Assembly: GCF_048773025.1 (NCBI RefSeq)
Contig: NC_133551.1
Location: 49,616,501 to 49,680,500, forward strand
Length of the DNA: 64,000 nt
From: Camelus bactrianus
Lineage: Eukaryota; Chordata; Mammalia; Artiodactyla; Camelidae
Reading direction: 5' to 3'
Shown: positions 53,885 to 64,000 of the stretch, piece after piece
Numbering within the stretch: position 1 is the stretch's first letter
Layout: the number at the start of each line of letters is the position of its first letter
The notes under the pieces: model-generated
The model's database searches: none
What the model was told of the DNA's origin: nothing
Seen by the model: only the letters and a program-made list of their open reading frames with translations
Program-made: the position numbers and the translations under genes

Positions 53885-54130
53885 CGCTTGGCTGCAGGTA
53901 ACAGAAAACCCACTGAGCTGGCTTTGCCGATGTAGAAATGTACATGTTACATGGAAGGAAGTAGAGCTTTTCATGGTCCAGCCAGCCATAAAGGCCCTGC
54001 TTCACCTGGTCCGTCCCCTCCTGTCAGCAGGATTGCCCTTGTAATTAGAAGGAGGAGGATGCCATTTCATAATTGAGGCTAAGTTGTTTCCTTGTTTGTG
54101 CCCAGGTGTGGAGAGACATTGGCAAAGAGA
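53885..54130 (-). repeat. uncharacterised dispersed repeat, copy B
   Basis: 'ggctgcaggtaacagaaaac' and 'ccactgagctggctttgc' match the start of a common old mammalian repeat, sharing the 'aacagaaaaccc'-like block with the copy at 32463-32600. Right boundary unclear. Confidence 0.4.
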
Positions 54131-54134
54131 GAAT

Positions 54135-54795
54135 GCACAAGCCAGAGTCATTTTTAGTGGGTTTCCCCAAGAGTGTGGCCCAGAGGAGTGAGCATGGAGA
54201 ACCAGGTGGTCACACATGGCCTGCCCGAGTGGCATCACTCACGGCACGGGGCTACAGGAAACAGGTGAGAGTCTCTGAAGGACCCAAACCAGACCAAGAG
54301 AGGAAGAGTCAGCTTAAATACCTGCCAACCCTAGAGAGAGGCACCATCAGCTCCTAGAACATCAGGCGAATACAACCTTTCCTGCCCCTCACCCACCCAA
54401 ACCATGAAGGAGTCAGGCAGCCCAGCAAGGAGGGGTGGACAAACTGGGCAGGGAAAACGAAGATAACAACCAAACTGCTTTCCCATTGTCCATGGCTTGC
54501 TTGAAGCAGGCCTGAGCTGGGGAGGGGAGAAGCTCCAATTTAATTAAAAATTGACTTTTTTTCAACTATTATTACTACTCCGGGTTGGAATTGAATTGAA
54601 TTGAACTGAATTGAAATATAATTGTTTTGTGGGTACAAGTGACCAGAGGATGGATGGATTATCTATCTTTCTATCTTCTATCTAGGCAAGCCTTTCACAG
54701 ACCAACTAATAAGAACATTATTTTTAAAACATTTTTAAATTCCCTTATATACACAGAAGAATTGCAAAGCTAGTACCTCTAGAGCAGTATTTTTC
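54135..54795. other. no gene; short TTGAA tandem
   Basis: A short imperfect TTGAA/GAATT tandem lies at 54588-54615. No gene or other repeat is recognised. Confidence 0.5.
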
Positions 54796-54799
54796 AGCC

Positions 54800-55000
54800 T
54801 CTTTTTTCTTTTCTTTGTAAAATTTTTTGAATTGAGGTATAATTGGCATATACCATGTATTAGTTTCAGGCATACAACATAATGATTCAATATTTGTATG
54901 TATTGTGAAATGATCACCACAATAAGTCTAGTTAACATCCATCACCGTACAGAGTTACAAGTTTTTTTTCTTGTGATGAGCACTTTTAAGATTCAACCTC
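54800..55000 (-). mobile_element. L1 3' end (L1MA/L1MB type, reverse)
   Basis: Antisense 3' UTR: 'ttgaattgaggtataattgg', 'catacaacataatgattc', 'aatgatcaccacaataag' and 'tgtgatgagcacttttaag'. Its start resembles the 3' UTR at 7369, so the two belong to related L1 groups. Confidence 0.8.
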
Positions 55001-55224
55001 TTTCTTCATTATCACCTCATCCCCACCCTAGGAGCCTTTTGGATGTTTGTTTCTATAATTGCTCCCCCATGAAATTTTAATGTCACAGATATGCTGTATA
55101 TCTCATGATGTGCTGTGCCCTTTAGAGGGCCACCAGCCATTGTAATAGCTAAAATTTTTTCTGCCCAATTTTCACCCCTTGGGGGCAACATTTCCGTTGC
55201 AAATGTGTGCTCTGGAGAGTTCTT

Positions 55225-56410
55225 GCACATTCTTCACCCAGCTGCCCCTGACATTAACATCTCACATAACCGGTATGTTTGTCAAACCTAAGAAATTAGC
55301 ACTGGTGCAGTACCATTAACTAAACTACAGACTATCTCTTGATTTCTTCGGTTTTTCCACCGATGTCCTTTTTCTGTTCCAGTATCCCATCCAGGGTCCC
55401 CTATTGCATTTTGTCATCATGTCTCCTTAAGTCTCCTCCATTCTGTGACAGTTTCTTAGGCTTTTCTTGTCTTTCATGACCTTGTCACTTTTGAACATGC
55501 CTGCTGGTCTGGTATTCTGTAGAATGTCCTTCGGTTTGGGCTTGTCTGAAGTTTTCTCACAATTAGACTGAGGATATGGATTTTAGGCGAGATACCATAA
55601 AGATGATGCCCCTTCTCATTGCATCATATCATGGGTGCGTGACATCAACATAGCTTATTATTTGTTATGTTAACCTCAGTCACTTGGTTAAGGTGGTATC
55701 TGACAGCTTTCTCCACTGTGAACTTACCACGTTTCCTTTTCCATACTCTGTGGATTCAAAGCAAATCACTACACCCTACCAATGTTCAAGGGGAGGGGAT
55801 TTAACCCCTACCTCCTGGAAGGAAGAATACCAAAAACTTTGTGGCCATCTATTAAAATCACCACAGTAATTAAAAGATATCTGGGGGGAGATACATCAAG
55901 GCTATGCAGATATCCTGTTTCTCTCTGAAGTTCCACCACCGGTTTTAGCCTTCATCAGTGATTATTGCCTGCAACAATGAAGACTGTGGTATCTGATAAC
56001 GATTCTGATTTCCCTCATTTGCTCATTTATTATTTGGAATTCTTTTGTAAGAAAGAGATAGCCCTTCTTTCCATGTGTTTATTCAGTAAGTTATTTATAT
56101 TAGTATGGACTCGTGGATATTTATTTTATTCTTTGAGCTATAATACAATATTATCATTATTTATTTTGCTATGCAGATTTACCAGCTTTGGTCACTGGAA
56201 GCTTTCTCAGGTTGGTTCTGCCCTTCTGACATGCCTCTATCTCTTCCTTCCTTCCTTCTTCCTTCCTTTTTTTTTTTTCTTTTAAGCACTTTCTTACTTT
56301 CTGGCACTACAGAATGCTCCAGGATCAACTTGTATTTTCTGTGCTCCAGCCCTACAAACCAGCTATTTCTCCAAGGGGCCCTGCTTCCTAGAAACTTATA
56401 ATTACCCAAG
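55225..56410. mobile_element. long old L1M 3'-region remnant
   Basis: About 1.2 kb follow a known old L1 3' pattern: 'ctgacattaacatctcac', 'tgtcatcatgtctcctt', 'cttgtctttcatgaccttg', 'ctcacttggttaaggtgg'-like, 'tatgcagatatcctgtttc', 'ttgcctgcaacaatgaag', 'tatggactcgtggatattt' and 'tttctggcactacagaatg'. It may be continuous with the L1 3' end at 54800. Orientation is probably reverse but not certain. Confidence 0.6.
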
Positions 56411-56414
56411 AGTG

Positions 56415-57445
56415 ACCAGAAAAGTCATGGGATGTGTTCTAGGTTTCTTCCAAAGGGCAGAGGATAACCAGCTCTTCAGGACAAGCTTGATGGGACAGTG
56501 GGAGATAAAAATGAAGTTGCTTCTTAATTGTATGCTTCAAAACCCCTTGCCCAATTTAACAGTAACTCTGAGTCACTGTCCTTCATAGAGTTGACCAGAT
56601 GGGCTGATGGAGGTAACATGCTTTGGAGAGTGGACAGTGCTTTCCAAGTGCAAAGGCTGATGCCTGTGGTCAGCTTTGGATACTCTCTTGATTCAGGGCC
56701 TGAGGTCCCTGAAAATCAAGGCATAGAAGAAACGATTCTTGCTACGAAAGGGAACCATTTGCTGTGTGACCTTCAGCCTCTTGGGGCCATGACGCTGAGA
56801 GATACTGATCAGAAAGGGCTTGCATGGTAACATCCTGGCCAAGTGCTTCTGCAGCAGAATGGACATGAGGTCAACAGGACTTCCTAACATCATGAGGCTG
56901 CTCTTTTGTCTAAGGGCTGGAATAGGAGTCCTTAGGGGAGACCTGCTGGACACCTGCCATGCCACTGGCCCACCGCCCTGAGGAAAAGCCATGAGCTCTG
57001 AGGTCACATTTCACAGGAACCTTCCTGGTCAGGCCCACCAAAGCCAACAGGGCAAGTTTTAGACTTCCAAGGAACTACCTAAGTTCCATTTGTAATGGCA
57101 TAGACAAAACCCCCACAGCTTCCTCTCTGCTGATTTCAAGAAGCAACAGCTCTTCAGCTGAGATGAGACAAAGACAGTTCCTTCTTCTAGACTGGTGGGT
57201 TTCCTCCTGGCCCCCATGAGGAGTTCCTGTCATCCCCCAGTAGGGGACTTTCACTTCACTAGAAGGGAAGCTGGTTAACAAGGGTCTGTACATCAAAGGA
57301 GACAGATGCTTTGACCGCTAAGATTAATTCCAGCACCAGTGTTTTATAACCCTGCAAATGTACAGATGGGTAGAAGTGCTCAGTTGGTCTCCATGGGAAA
57401 TTTACGTGGGACAGAATCAGCCTGAGAGGAAAGAGAGCAGCGTGG
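56415..57445. other. no gene supported
   Basis: Frames of 73-104 codons on both strands (56528-57296) lack homology. Ordinary composition. Confidence 0.4.
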
Positions 57446-57449
57446 CTCT

Positions 57450-57595
57450 GAGCCAGGCCTGGGATGCAGGTTGTTTTAGTCTTTTGGCCTCAGTTTCTCC
57501 GTCTGTAAAGTGAGAATGAATGACGTCTGCCATTTTCCACTTCAAATACCTTCATAAGGATGAAAGATAGCAATAAAGAACATACACTGAGCTAA
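57450..57595 (+). repeat. MIR SINE
   Basis: 'ttttggcctcagtttctcc', 'gtctgtaaagtgagaatg' and 'cttcataaggatgaaag' are the MIR core. Confidence 0.6.
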
Positions 57596-57599
57596 GAAG

Positions 57600-58945
57600 A
57601 ATGGGATATAATGAATCCTGAGCAAACTCAGATTGGAACCTCTGGCTCCTCTTCTGGCAAACATAATCTAGTGGAAACAGACTTCACTAAGGATGAAAAT
57701 GTTGGGGCCGGGTGATCAAAAGTCCTGCCAGCTTGGAGAATCCATGATCCTGGCTGTTCTTGGGTTCCTGACACACACTGGCCACTCAAGGAGGATATGT
57801 CAACTGAAAGAAGGAAGTGAGAGGGGAGCCGGTCAGACAGTGGACATGGTCCAGGGGTTCAGAAGGGAGATTCCTTCAGCTCTGGGAAGGTCAGCAGAAA
57901 TGCAGGCTGAGATGCCACGGGTCCCGAGGCAGAGTCTGGGGACAGCCAGGCCCATAGGACACAAGGCAGGAAGGCAAAGAGCCATTCTGTGGACTTCCAG
58001 AATATCAGAGCTGGTAGGGTCCACCCCCCAGTTCTTCAGAGGCTGGGGGACAAATGTAACGTGTCCCCTCCTCTGGGAGGCCTGTCCTGTGCAGAGACCC
58101 ACCCATACCTCATTGTTGTCTGTGTCCATCCCTCCAGGAGGGCAGTGAAGGACTCCCTGTACTGTATTCCCTTTGTTGAAAATTCACCCCCTCCCCCAAA
58201 TCAGAGCTTCTGTTGTACGTGCGTGAGGAGGGCGGGTGTATCTGCTGTGTTTCCATGTTCTCTTCAACACTCAGCACTGAGCTTCCTTCCTAGTGAAGGC
58301 TCAGTAGAACTTTGTGGAATTGAGCATAGTCTTGAAGGAATTGAGTCTGGAGGGAATAGCATAAAAAGGAGATGGAATCAGGGTACAGGAGGATGCCCAG
58401 AGGAAGGACTTGATGAGATGTGGGTGTCATACAGGAAGGCCAGAGGTGGGGAGGCTTGAATGAGAGCAAACTGAGACCACAGAAGAGCTGGCTAGTGTGG
58501 AGGAGAAGAGGTCTGGAGCTGAATGGGATCGGAACTGGGATCTTAGTCAGCAGCCAAAGCTGCAGCCACAGTTAGAGCTAGTGGATCAGTTGGTGTGGTG
58601 TCCATTGGCAGAAAAATTTGGGGGAGCCTTTCATATTTGGGGCATTTGTTGGGGGCAAAGCTTGGCTGCAGGAGGGAAACCAGGGGTGGCCCAACCCAAA
58701 ATCAGCAGATGGGATCTCTGTGACAATTCCAAGAGGCTGTTCATTCTCAGCATGGCCCCAGCAAGGCTGAGGGTATATGGAGGTTCCTCAGGGTCCATTA
58801 AGCAGATGTGGCAGAACCCCAGAGGATGAAGTTCTGGGCAGGAAAACCAAAGTAAACATCCTGCCCCTGCTCGAGCCAACACAATGGAGAGGGAGTTGGG
58901 AGCACCAAGATGCAAATGCTCCAGGTATGCCCAGGATGGCCCTTA
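57600..58945. other. no gene supported; weak ancient repeat near 58300
   Basis: Plus frames of 151 and 156 codons (57693-58459) overlap in different frames and show no domain. Text near 58310-58450 resembles the ancient repeat class at 45330. Confidence 0.4.
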
Positions 58946-58949
58946 AGAG

Positions 58950-59165
58950 CACGACCCAGTTCAAATCCTGCTATACCGCTTACTAGCTGTGCATTGTTGT
59001 GCAAGTGAGCTCACTTTAGGTGTCTGTTTCCTCATCTGTTCAACAGGAAACAGCACTGCCTGTCTCACACAAGGGTGATGAGGGTGAATGAGAAAATGCA
59101 TGTGAAGTGCTTAGTGCAGCCCCTGACACACAGTAAGTGCTCAGTAAATGGCAGGTATTGCTGTT
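58950..59165 (+). repeat. MIR SINE, well preserved
   Basis: Best MIR of the window: 'cccagttcaaatcctgc', 'cttactagctgtgcattg', 'tgtttcctcatctgttcaac', 'atgtgaagtgcttagtgcag' and 'acagtaagtgctcagtaaat' in full order. Confidence 0.85.
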
Positions 59166-59180
59166 TTTAATTACACTGCC

Positions 59181-59390
59181 CATGATTTCTCAGCTTCACA
59201 CTATGGACATTTTGGGCAGGGTTGTCAGGGGTGCTGTCCAATACATTGTAAGATGTTTAGCAGCATCCCTGGTCTCTACCCACTAGATACAAATAGCAAA
59301 CCCCAGTGAATAAAACCAAAAATGTCTCCAAATATTGTCAAATGTTCCCTGGTGAATGGGGCAAAAACGTTACCGATTTGGAACCACTAC
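59181..59390 (-). mobile_element. MER20 hAT DNA transposon (reverse), near full length
   Basis: 'ctatggacattttgggcagg', 'gtaagatgtttagcagcatc', 'cctggtctctacccactag', 'aaaaatgtctccaaatattg' and 'tttggaaccactac' match MER20 end to end in reverse. About 210 bp, the full consensus size. Some MER20 copies are known to act as regulatory elements in placental mammals; nothing shows that this one does. Confidence 0.85.
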
Positions 59391-59794
59391 ACAAACTCTG
59401 GGCCTGCCAGGTGCTGATATTCAGACAGAGAGTATTTTTCTGGTGGGGCTGCAGCCAGTAAGGACAGACCATGCCTGCCTTGGTCACAATTGCTTAGCCC
59501 CTGGATCCTCTTGGACCTGGCTGAGGGACCCATCACAGGAGGCCACTATGAGGAGGTAAGGCAGAGACGCAGCAGTGGCCAAGCCCCACTAAGAGTGAGG
59601 GTAGGTGCAAACTGTCACCAGTCCAGGAAGGGTAGCTCAGCCAGCATGGGTCAGCACAGGCTCAGAGGGACACTTGGGAAGAAAGAAGGTTCAGACACTG
59701 CCCAGGAAAGGGCATTCCCCAAAGGAGACAGCATAACTTGAAGTCCTTACTGCCAAACAGTGGGGAAAAGCAATGGGATGGGGAAGAGGGAGGG

Positions 59795-59890
59795 TTTGTC
59801 ATTACTGAGCACCCACTGTATGCCAGGCACTGTACCAGCCACTCTACAAGCATTATCTTACTGACTTTTCAGACAGCTCCATTCATTTTA
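59795..59890 (-). repeat. MIR SINE fragment (reverse)
   Basis: 'ctgagcacccactgtatgcc' and 'aggcactgtaccagccac' are the reverse MIR tail. Confidence 0.55.
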
Positions 59891-59899
59891 TTCAGTCAC

Positions 59900-60120
59900 C
59901 AATAAATCATTACTAAATGTCTATGGATGCACAAGGAACTGTCCAAGGTGCTGAGGATACAGCAGGAAACAAAAGAAACTCCCTGCCCTCATACAGCTTA
60001 CATTCTAGTGGGAGAGATTGACAACACTAGGAAGAAAATGAGTCTGATATACAGCTTGTCATATGTGGCAAGCGCCACAAGGGAGGTGGGAAAGGGAAGG
60101 TGTGTGGTTGTGATTGTAAT
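59900..60120. repeat. ancient mammalian-wide repeat (unassigned, L2-like)
   Basis: 'ctgaggatacagcagg', 'aactccctgccctcatac' and 'agcttacattctagtggg' are the clearest copy here of the class also seen at 5786 and 12165. Confidence 0.55.
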
Positions 60121-60284
60121 AGAGTAGTCAGCAAGAGCCTTGCTGAGGTCTAGAGCTAAAAGTCCAATTTCAGTTTGCTTCTTGCCTTAAATTTACCAAC
60201 ATAGTATTTGAGACTTAATCACAAAATGAATCAACACTAAACGTTAACTCCCCAAAAAGAATATAGTGGGGAATCATATTGTTC

Positions 60285-60400
60285 TTAAGGGTGCAGAGGC
60301 TCAGAGACCTGCCCAAAGATTCTCAGCTACCAGGTGGAGGAGCCAGGTGTTGACCAACATCCAGCTGATTCAAAAGCTTGTGCTGTTTCCACTGGGCTTG
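60285..60400 (-). repeat. MIR SINE fragment (reverse)
   Basis: 'gcagaggctcagagacctg' and 'cccaaagattctcagctac' with 'caggtggaggagccagg' follow the reverse MIR core. Confidence 0.5.
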
Positions 60401-60404
60401 CTGG

Positions 60405-61040
60405 GGTTAAGCAACATGAGATGATGCAGGGGTTGGATGCTGGGGTCCTCCCTCTCTGGGAAGACCTACAGCAGGAGAACTCAAGAGTGAGAAAGGAACA
60501 GAAGTGTAGACAGAAGGAAGAAGAGTTTATAAATAGCTGGGAGGATGAAGAATGCTAAAAAAAAAAAAAAAAAAAAGGAACAAGGCTGGTGGGACCAGGC
60601 AGGGAAAAAAAATCAATTAATTAAAATAAGCCAAACTGCTCGGATATACTTTTTCATCACTTAGAAGCCTGGAACCTTCCTCCCCTGAAGTTTCTGGTTG
60701 CTTCCCTAAATCCCAGACAAAGGAAACAAACAAAGGAATGTCCAAGAAGCTGAGAGGCAAGAGTGGAGGGTGATTGCAAAATCCCAAAGCCGTGGCACTG
60801 CACACTCTGAGGCTGGCTTACTTGTCAGAGGGTGACATAGTTGACATCATGATTCCTCTGAAAATGCAAGGTCACAGGCACCTGGCACCCACACCAATTC
60901 AGTCACTGTCCCATGCTACCCACGCCTGTGACTGAATATGATGATACCCTGAGTCATGTAGAAAGATTGGGTTTGCTTTCAGGACATGGCTCTGGCTACT
61001 GAGCCAGGCACACATGTAAAAGGCCACTTCCATGCAGCCT
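60405..61040. other. no gene; A20 run
   Basis: A20 at 60557-60576 has no identifiable retroposon body upstream and no target duplication was seen. No gene recognised. Confidence 0.5.
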
Positions 61041-61044
61041 CTTC

Positions 61045-61235
61045 TGACCACCTGTTAGAGCCACCCTTGGCCAACAGCTTGTCAAAGACTTCATGTGGTT
61101 GTCTCCCCACAGACCTGGGGCCCTTTGAGGACAGAGACAGAATTTCTGCTTCTTCTCTACGTCTCCAGTGTCTGGCACAATGTCTTTCCCATAGGAGGGA
61201 TGTAAAAGTATTTGTAGAATGAAGACGGAGACCTA
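61045..61235 (+). repeat. L2 LINE 3' fragment
   Basis: 'tgcagcctcttctgaccacc', 'cctttgaggacagagacag' and 'ctccagtgtctggcacaatg' fit the L2 end. Confidence 0.55.
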
Positions 61236-61419
61236 TCCTCATCCAAAAGGTTCAGGCTAAAAGCTTTAGCCCTTGGAGAATTCATCTTTGGTATACAAAC
61301 CACCAAACTAGACCCTCTAACCCTAGAATCATCATTCTAGACAATGGAGGCAATACTTTACTTGAATTTTCTCTCAAAGGCGCCCCCTGCTGTCACCCCT
61401 CTGGTCTCCTCAGCACTGA

Positions 61420-62115
61420 AGGTTGAGTCATCTCTTGCCCATCCTGTCCTCGCTTCATCCCCACCTTGTTTCATCACTTAGGCATTCAGTTGATTTGATT
61501 TCTCTGGTATTTCCGACACCTGCCTCCTCTCCTGTCTCCATCCTTCTGATTTAGTTCAGGCTTTCTGGGCTGGTTGTGACAATCACCTTCCGTCTTTCAA
61601 TTGGTTATCTAGTCTCCCCAACCAATCTTATACTCCCCTCCCATTCATATTCTAAAGTTCATTTGGGTCACATCTCTACCCTCCTTGGAGTCTCCATTGG
61701 TTCCTCCTTGCTTTCCCTGTTTCAGTACATTCCCCGCACATCTCTCGTGTGTTCAGAGCTCCTTCTGCATCGTCTGTCCCCAGCCCACCCTCCCCGTCTC
61801 ATCTCCTCCCTCTTTTCCTATATGCTCCTCAGTCACTGAGGTGCTGGAACAGTGCCCTCTTTGTGCTTTCCACACCTGTGCCTTCGCTCCTGCAGTTTCC
61901 TTCGCTGGGTGAGCCCTTCCCTCCCACGGCCACAGGCTTCATCCTGTCCTTCAACACTTAGCCCCAAAGCCACCCCTTCTAGGAAGCCTTCCCTGATTCC
62001 CCTCTTGCCTTCCATTGGTAGTGATCACATCCCTCCTGAATGTCCACAGCATTTAACTTTCACCCCTATTGTGTCATTTGTCACCAAACACCAAATTATA
62101 GCTATGATCATATGA
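61420..62115 (+). repeat. L2 LINE 3' region, long copy
   Basis: A 700-bp L2 stretch with 'gttcagagctccttctgc', 'cctttcctatatgctcc'-like, 'cttcgctgggtgagccc', 'aaagccaccccttctagg', 'aagccttccctgattccc' and 'attgtgtcatttgtcacc' in order. The CT-rich composition creates long overlapping plus-strand frames with serine- and proline-rich translations that are not genes. Confidence 0.7.
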
Positions 62116-62119
62116 ATCT

Positions 62120-63600
62120 AACCTCCCCTAAACAGGTGTCTGATCTTTATTGATTTGCATACTTCTCTAGTAAAAGCATTCTTGAGAACACACATCATGT
62201 GCCTTCTTTATTTGCTTACAAATTGGACTGCTGTACTAATATATTTTGTACATACTGACACTCACAAAGAACAGGAATTTACAAAAGGATATGAAAAAAT
62301 AGTAGAAATAGAAGCCTGGTGCCTTCTTCCTGTGCCTGGAGAACTCTTGTGTGTGCTGCACCCCTGATGCAGTGAGGGAAGGGAGCTCAGGCTGCAGGGG
62401 CGTGAAGTCAGGACTGTTCATTGGGTGGAGCATCCAGCTGGGAGGGGAAGCAGGCAGGAGGACCACGCAGACTGGGAGAGGAAGAGCACTTCCTGGATGG
62501 CTGCTCCTGCCTATTGGCTCCAGGAAATGGCTCAGCAAATAGGACCAAGTGTGACAGTTGGAAGAAGATTATTAAGAGGACCCCTAAGCAGGAGGGGAAC
62601 AGTAGCCAGGCAGCGTGGCTGCATCGGGATTCTGGGCTCTCTTCAGATGCCAGGCCGAGTCCTCAGGGAATAGAGGCCTCAGGGGACTGGGGCAGGCTGT
62701 CAGCACTGTGTCCCGCACTGTGTCCTCTTGAGTGTGTATCTCAACCAACAGTGGCAGCTCCTAGCAGAGATGCTAATGCAATGTGAAAGAGGGTCCCTGA
62801 ACTCCTATGGTATTTGATGGATAGGAAACTAAAGCGCAAGGGACTGAAGGTGCCCAAGGTGACCGAGGCACTGATGATGTGTGAACTCTCTTCACACTTG
62901 CCTCTAGTTTATGTGTTAGTGTCCACACTCTTAAGGAGGCACCTCTGTCACCATTGGCAGGCTGGTGGCCCCAGCTGCTCAGATGAGGTTGCTTCTGCAA
63001 AACTGAGCTGGAGCAAAATTGGACTCTGAGAACAAGAGGCAGCTTCTGCTAATGCCCGGGCCCCAAACATACGCACAGACACACACCAGGTGGGACCTCT
63101 CTCTGTTAGGACATCCCTCTGTTAGGACCCCTTCAACAGTGTTTCTCTCCAAGTGTCCCTGTAACCTCCCTGCTCTGTCACTTCCCCCATCAGAGTAACC
63201 TCAGTGCCTCCATGTCTGGCACATACATTTCCTCTCAGAGCATCTTTTATTTTCAACAAAGAGCATGGCCTGCACTTGAGAGGGGGAGTAACGTGGGGAG
63301 ACAGATGGAGCAGGGTTGAGGGCCAGGACAGGAGGGCTCTTGCCTGCCCACCACCACCTTCTGAGCCACAGGTGAGCTGAGGAAGGTCAGGGGAACAGGT
63401 GGCTAGGCCTTGTCCCTGCTCCGCTCTGCGTGTCATCCTGCCTTAACCTCTGATTATGCCGTTTGCCAGATTGCGGGACTGGGGAGGGGCATTGTGGGAG
63501 GATTCCAGCACATTCCTGGTCCAGCTGTGGGAGAAGACCCCCAATCCCCAGGTCCCCATGCTGTGATCGGCCTCAGGGGCCAATGCCCCAATAGAAAAGA
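62120..63600. other. no gene supported
   Basis: Frames at 62351-62786 and 63122-63436 overlap in several phases and carry no motif. A short tandem CCTCTGTTAGGA occurs at about 63103-63127. Confidence 0.4.
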
Positions 63601-63604
63601 AATT

Positions 63605-63700
63605 AATTCTTTCATTTATTCAATCAACAAGCATGTATTGCATACTACTGTAGAAAAAGCCCTAGAGAAGATGCACAAAAAGAACAAGCTAGAGTCTACA
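63605..63700. repeat. ancient repeat fragment
   Basis: 'tctttcatttattcaatcaac' with 'aagcatgtattgcatac' resembles the beginning of the class at 59900, strongly decayed. Confidence 0.35.
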
Positions 63701-63839
63701 CTCATGTCACATGTAGCAAAGTTTGCACAAAAGGGCATGGGGCATAGGGAGGGGTTTAACCTGGACGTCACACCCACTTGTCCATGGGGAGAGAAGGGTT
63801 CCAGCAGAGAAGCCTAGAGGTCTATACATTTGTTTAAAC

Positions 63840-63841
<2 letters not shown>

Positions 63842-63881
<40 letters not shown>
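63842..63881. repeat. A40 homopolymer
   Basis: Forty consecutive A, the longest run in the window, without a recognisable SINE or processed gene copy upstream. Its length may partly reflect assembly or polymorphism. Confidence 0.9.
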
Positions 63882-63884
<3 letters not shown>

Positions 63885-64000
63885 TTGTATGCAGCTTTTA
63901 AGCAATCTTTTCCCCTTAATAGTATATTGTGAATGTCTTACCATGAATGTGGATCTGTATCACCATTGTGATGATCATACACTGTTCTATTGGGAGTATT
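63885..64000 (-). mobile_element. old L1 3' fragment at window edge (reverse)
   Basis: 'ccccttaatagtatattgtg' and 'aatgtcttaccatgaatgtg' match the same antisense L1 pattern as at 1570-1620. It is cut by the window end. Confidence 0.5.

Noticed and set aside
60300-60576. A processed pseudogene ending at the A20 run
   Set aside because: Upstream sequence contains a reverse MIR fragment, no gene-like frame, no polyadenylation signal in the right place and no target duplication.
1-64000. A bacterial, viral or plasmid origin, or an undescribed defence-type system
   Set aside because: CpG depletion, dense mammalian repeats and the lack of compact coding genes all indicate mammalian nuclear non-coding DNA.

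Overview
This is mammalian nuclear DNA with no protein-coding gene that I can support. CpG is scarce, codon-like structure is absent, and most open frames are short, overlap on both strands and match no family I know. The text is full of ancient mammalian repeats (MIR, L2, old L1, Charlie and Tigger DNA transposons, MaLR LTRs). A tRNA-Ala-headed SINE at about 27.08-27.25 kb is of the type known from camelids (the Vic-1 type), and the younger L1 3' ends are of the artiodactyl type. I saw no BovB or ruminant tRNA-Glu SINE. The best reading is a camelid (Camelus, Lama or Vicugna) intergenic or intronic region.

Layout. 0-6 kb: unique sequence with a MER3-like DNA transposon, old L1 and MIR pieces, a 5'-truncated L1 3' end with target-site duplication near 3 kb, and an MLT1-type MaLR LTR near 4.8 kb. 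6-11.2 kb: a nested LINE complex in which an ancient L1 ORF1/HAL1-like copy on the minus strand is cut by two younger L1 insertions and faces a plus-strand copy of the same kind of sequence. 12.5-15 kb: an L1 ORF2 fragment that received a hAT element with a perfect 8-bp target duplication, then another old L1. 16-34 kb: mostly ancient repeats (Tigger, L2, MIR), one camelid SINE, a MaLR-like LTR and several non-repetitive blocks. 35-36.4 kb: L1 3' ends meeting in opposite orientation. 40-43.5 kb: three hAT elements, two of one family in inverted orientation. 44.5-44.8 kb: a small promoter-like cluster of ETS, GC-box and CCAAT/E2F-like motifs. 44.8-48.7 kb: L1, an MIR cut by an L1 3' end with a 16-bp target duplication, and L2. 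49-54 kb: unique sequence including an AT-rich, homeodomain-site-like block. 54.8-56.4 kb: a long old L1 3' region. 57-64 kb: MIR, MER20, L2 and a 40-bp A run.

No genes act together here. The interest lies in datable transposon nesting and in a few non-repetitive, motif-rich blocks that could be regulatory. Repeat names rest on memory of consensus sequences and were not checked against a library; boundaries without target duplications are approximate to tens of bases. No previously undescribed biological system was found.
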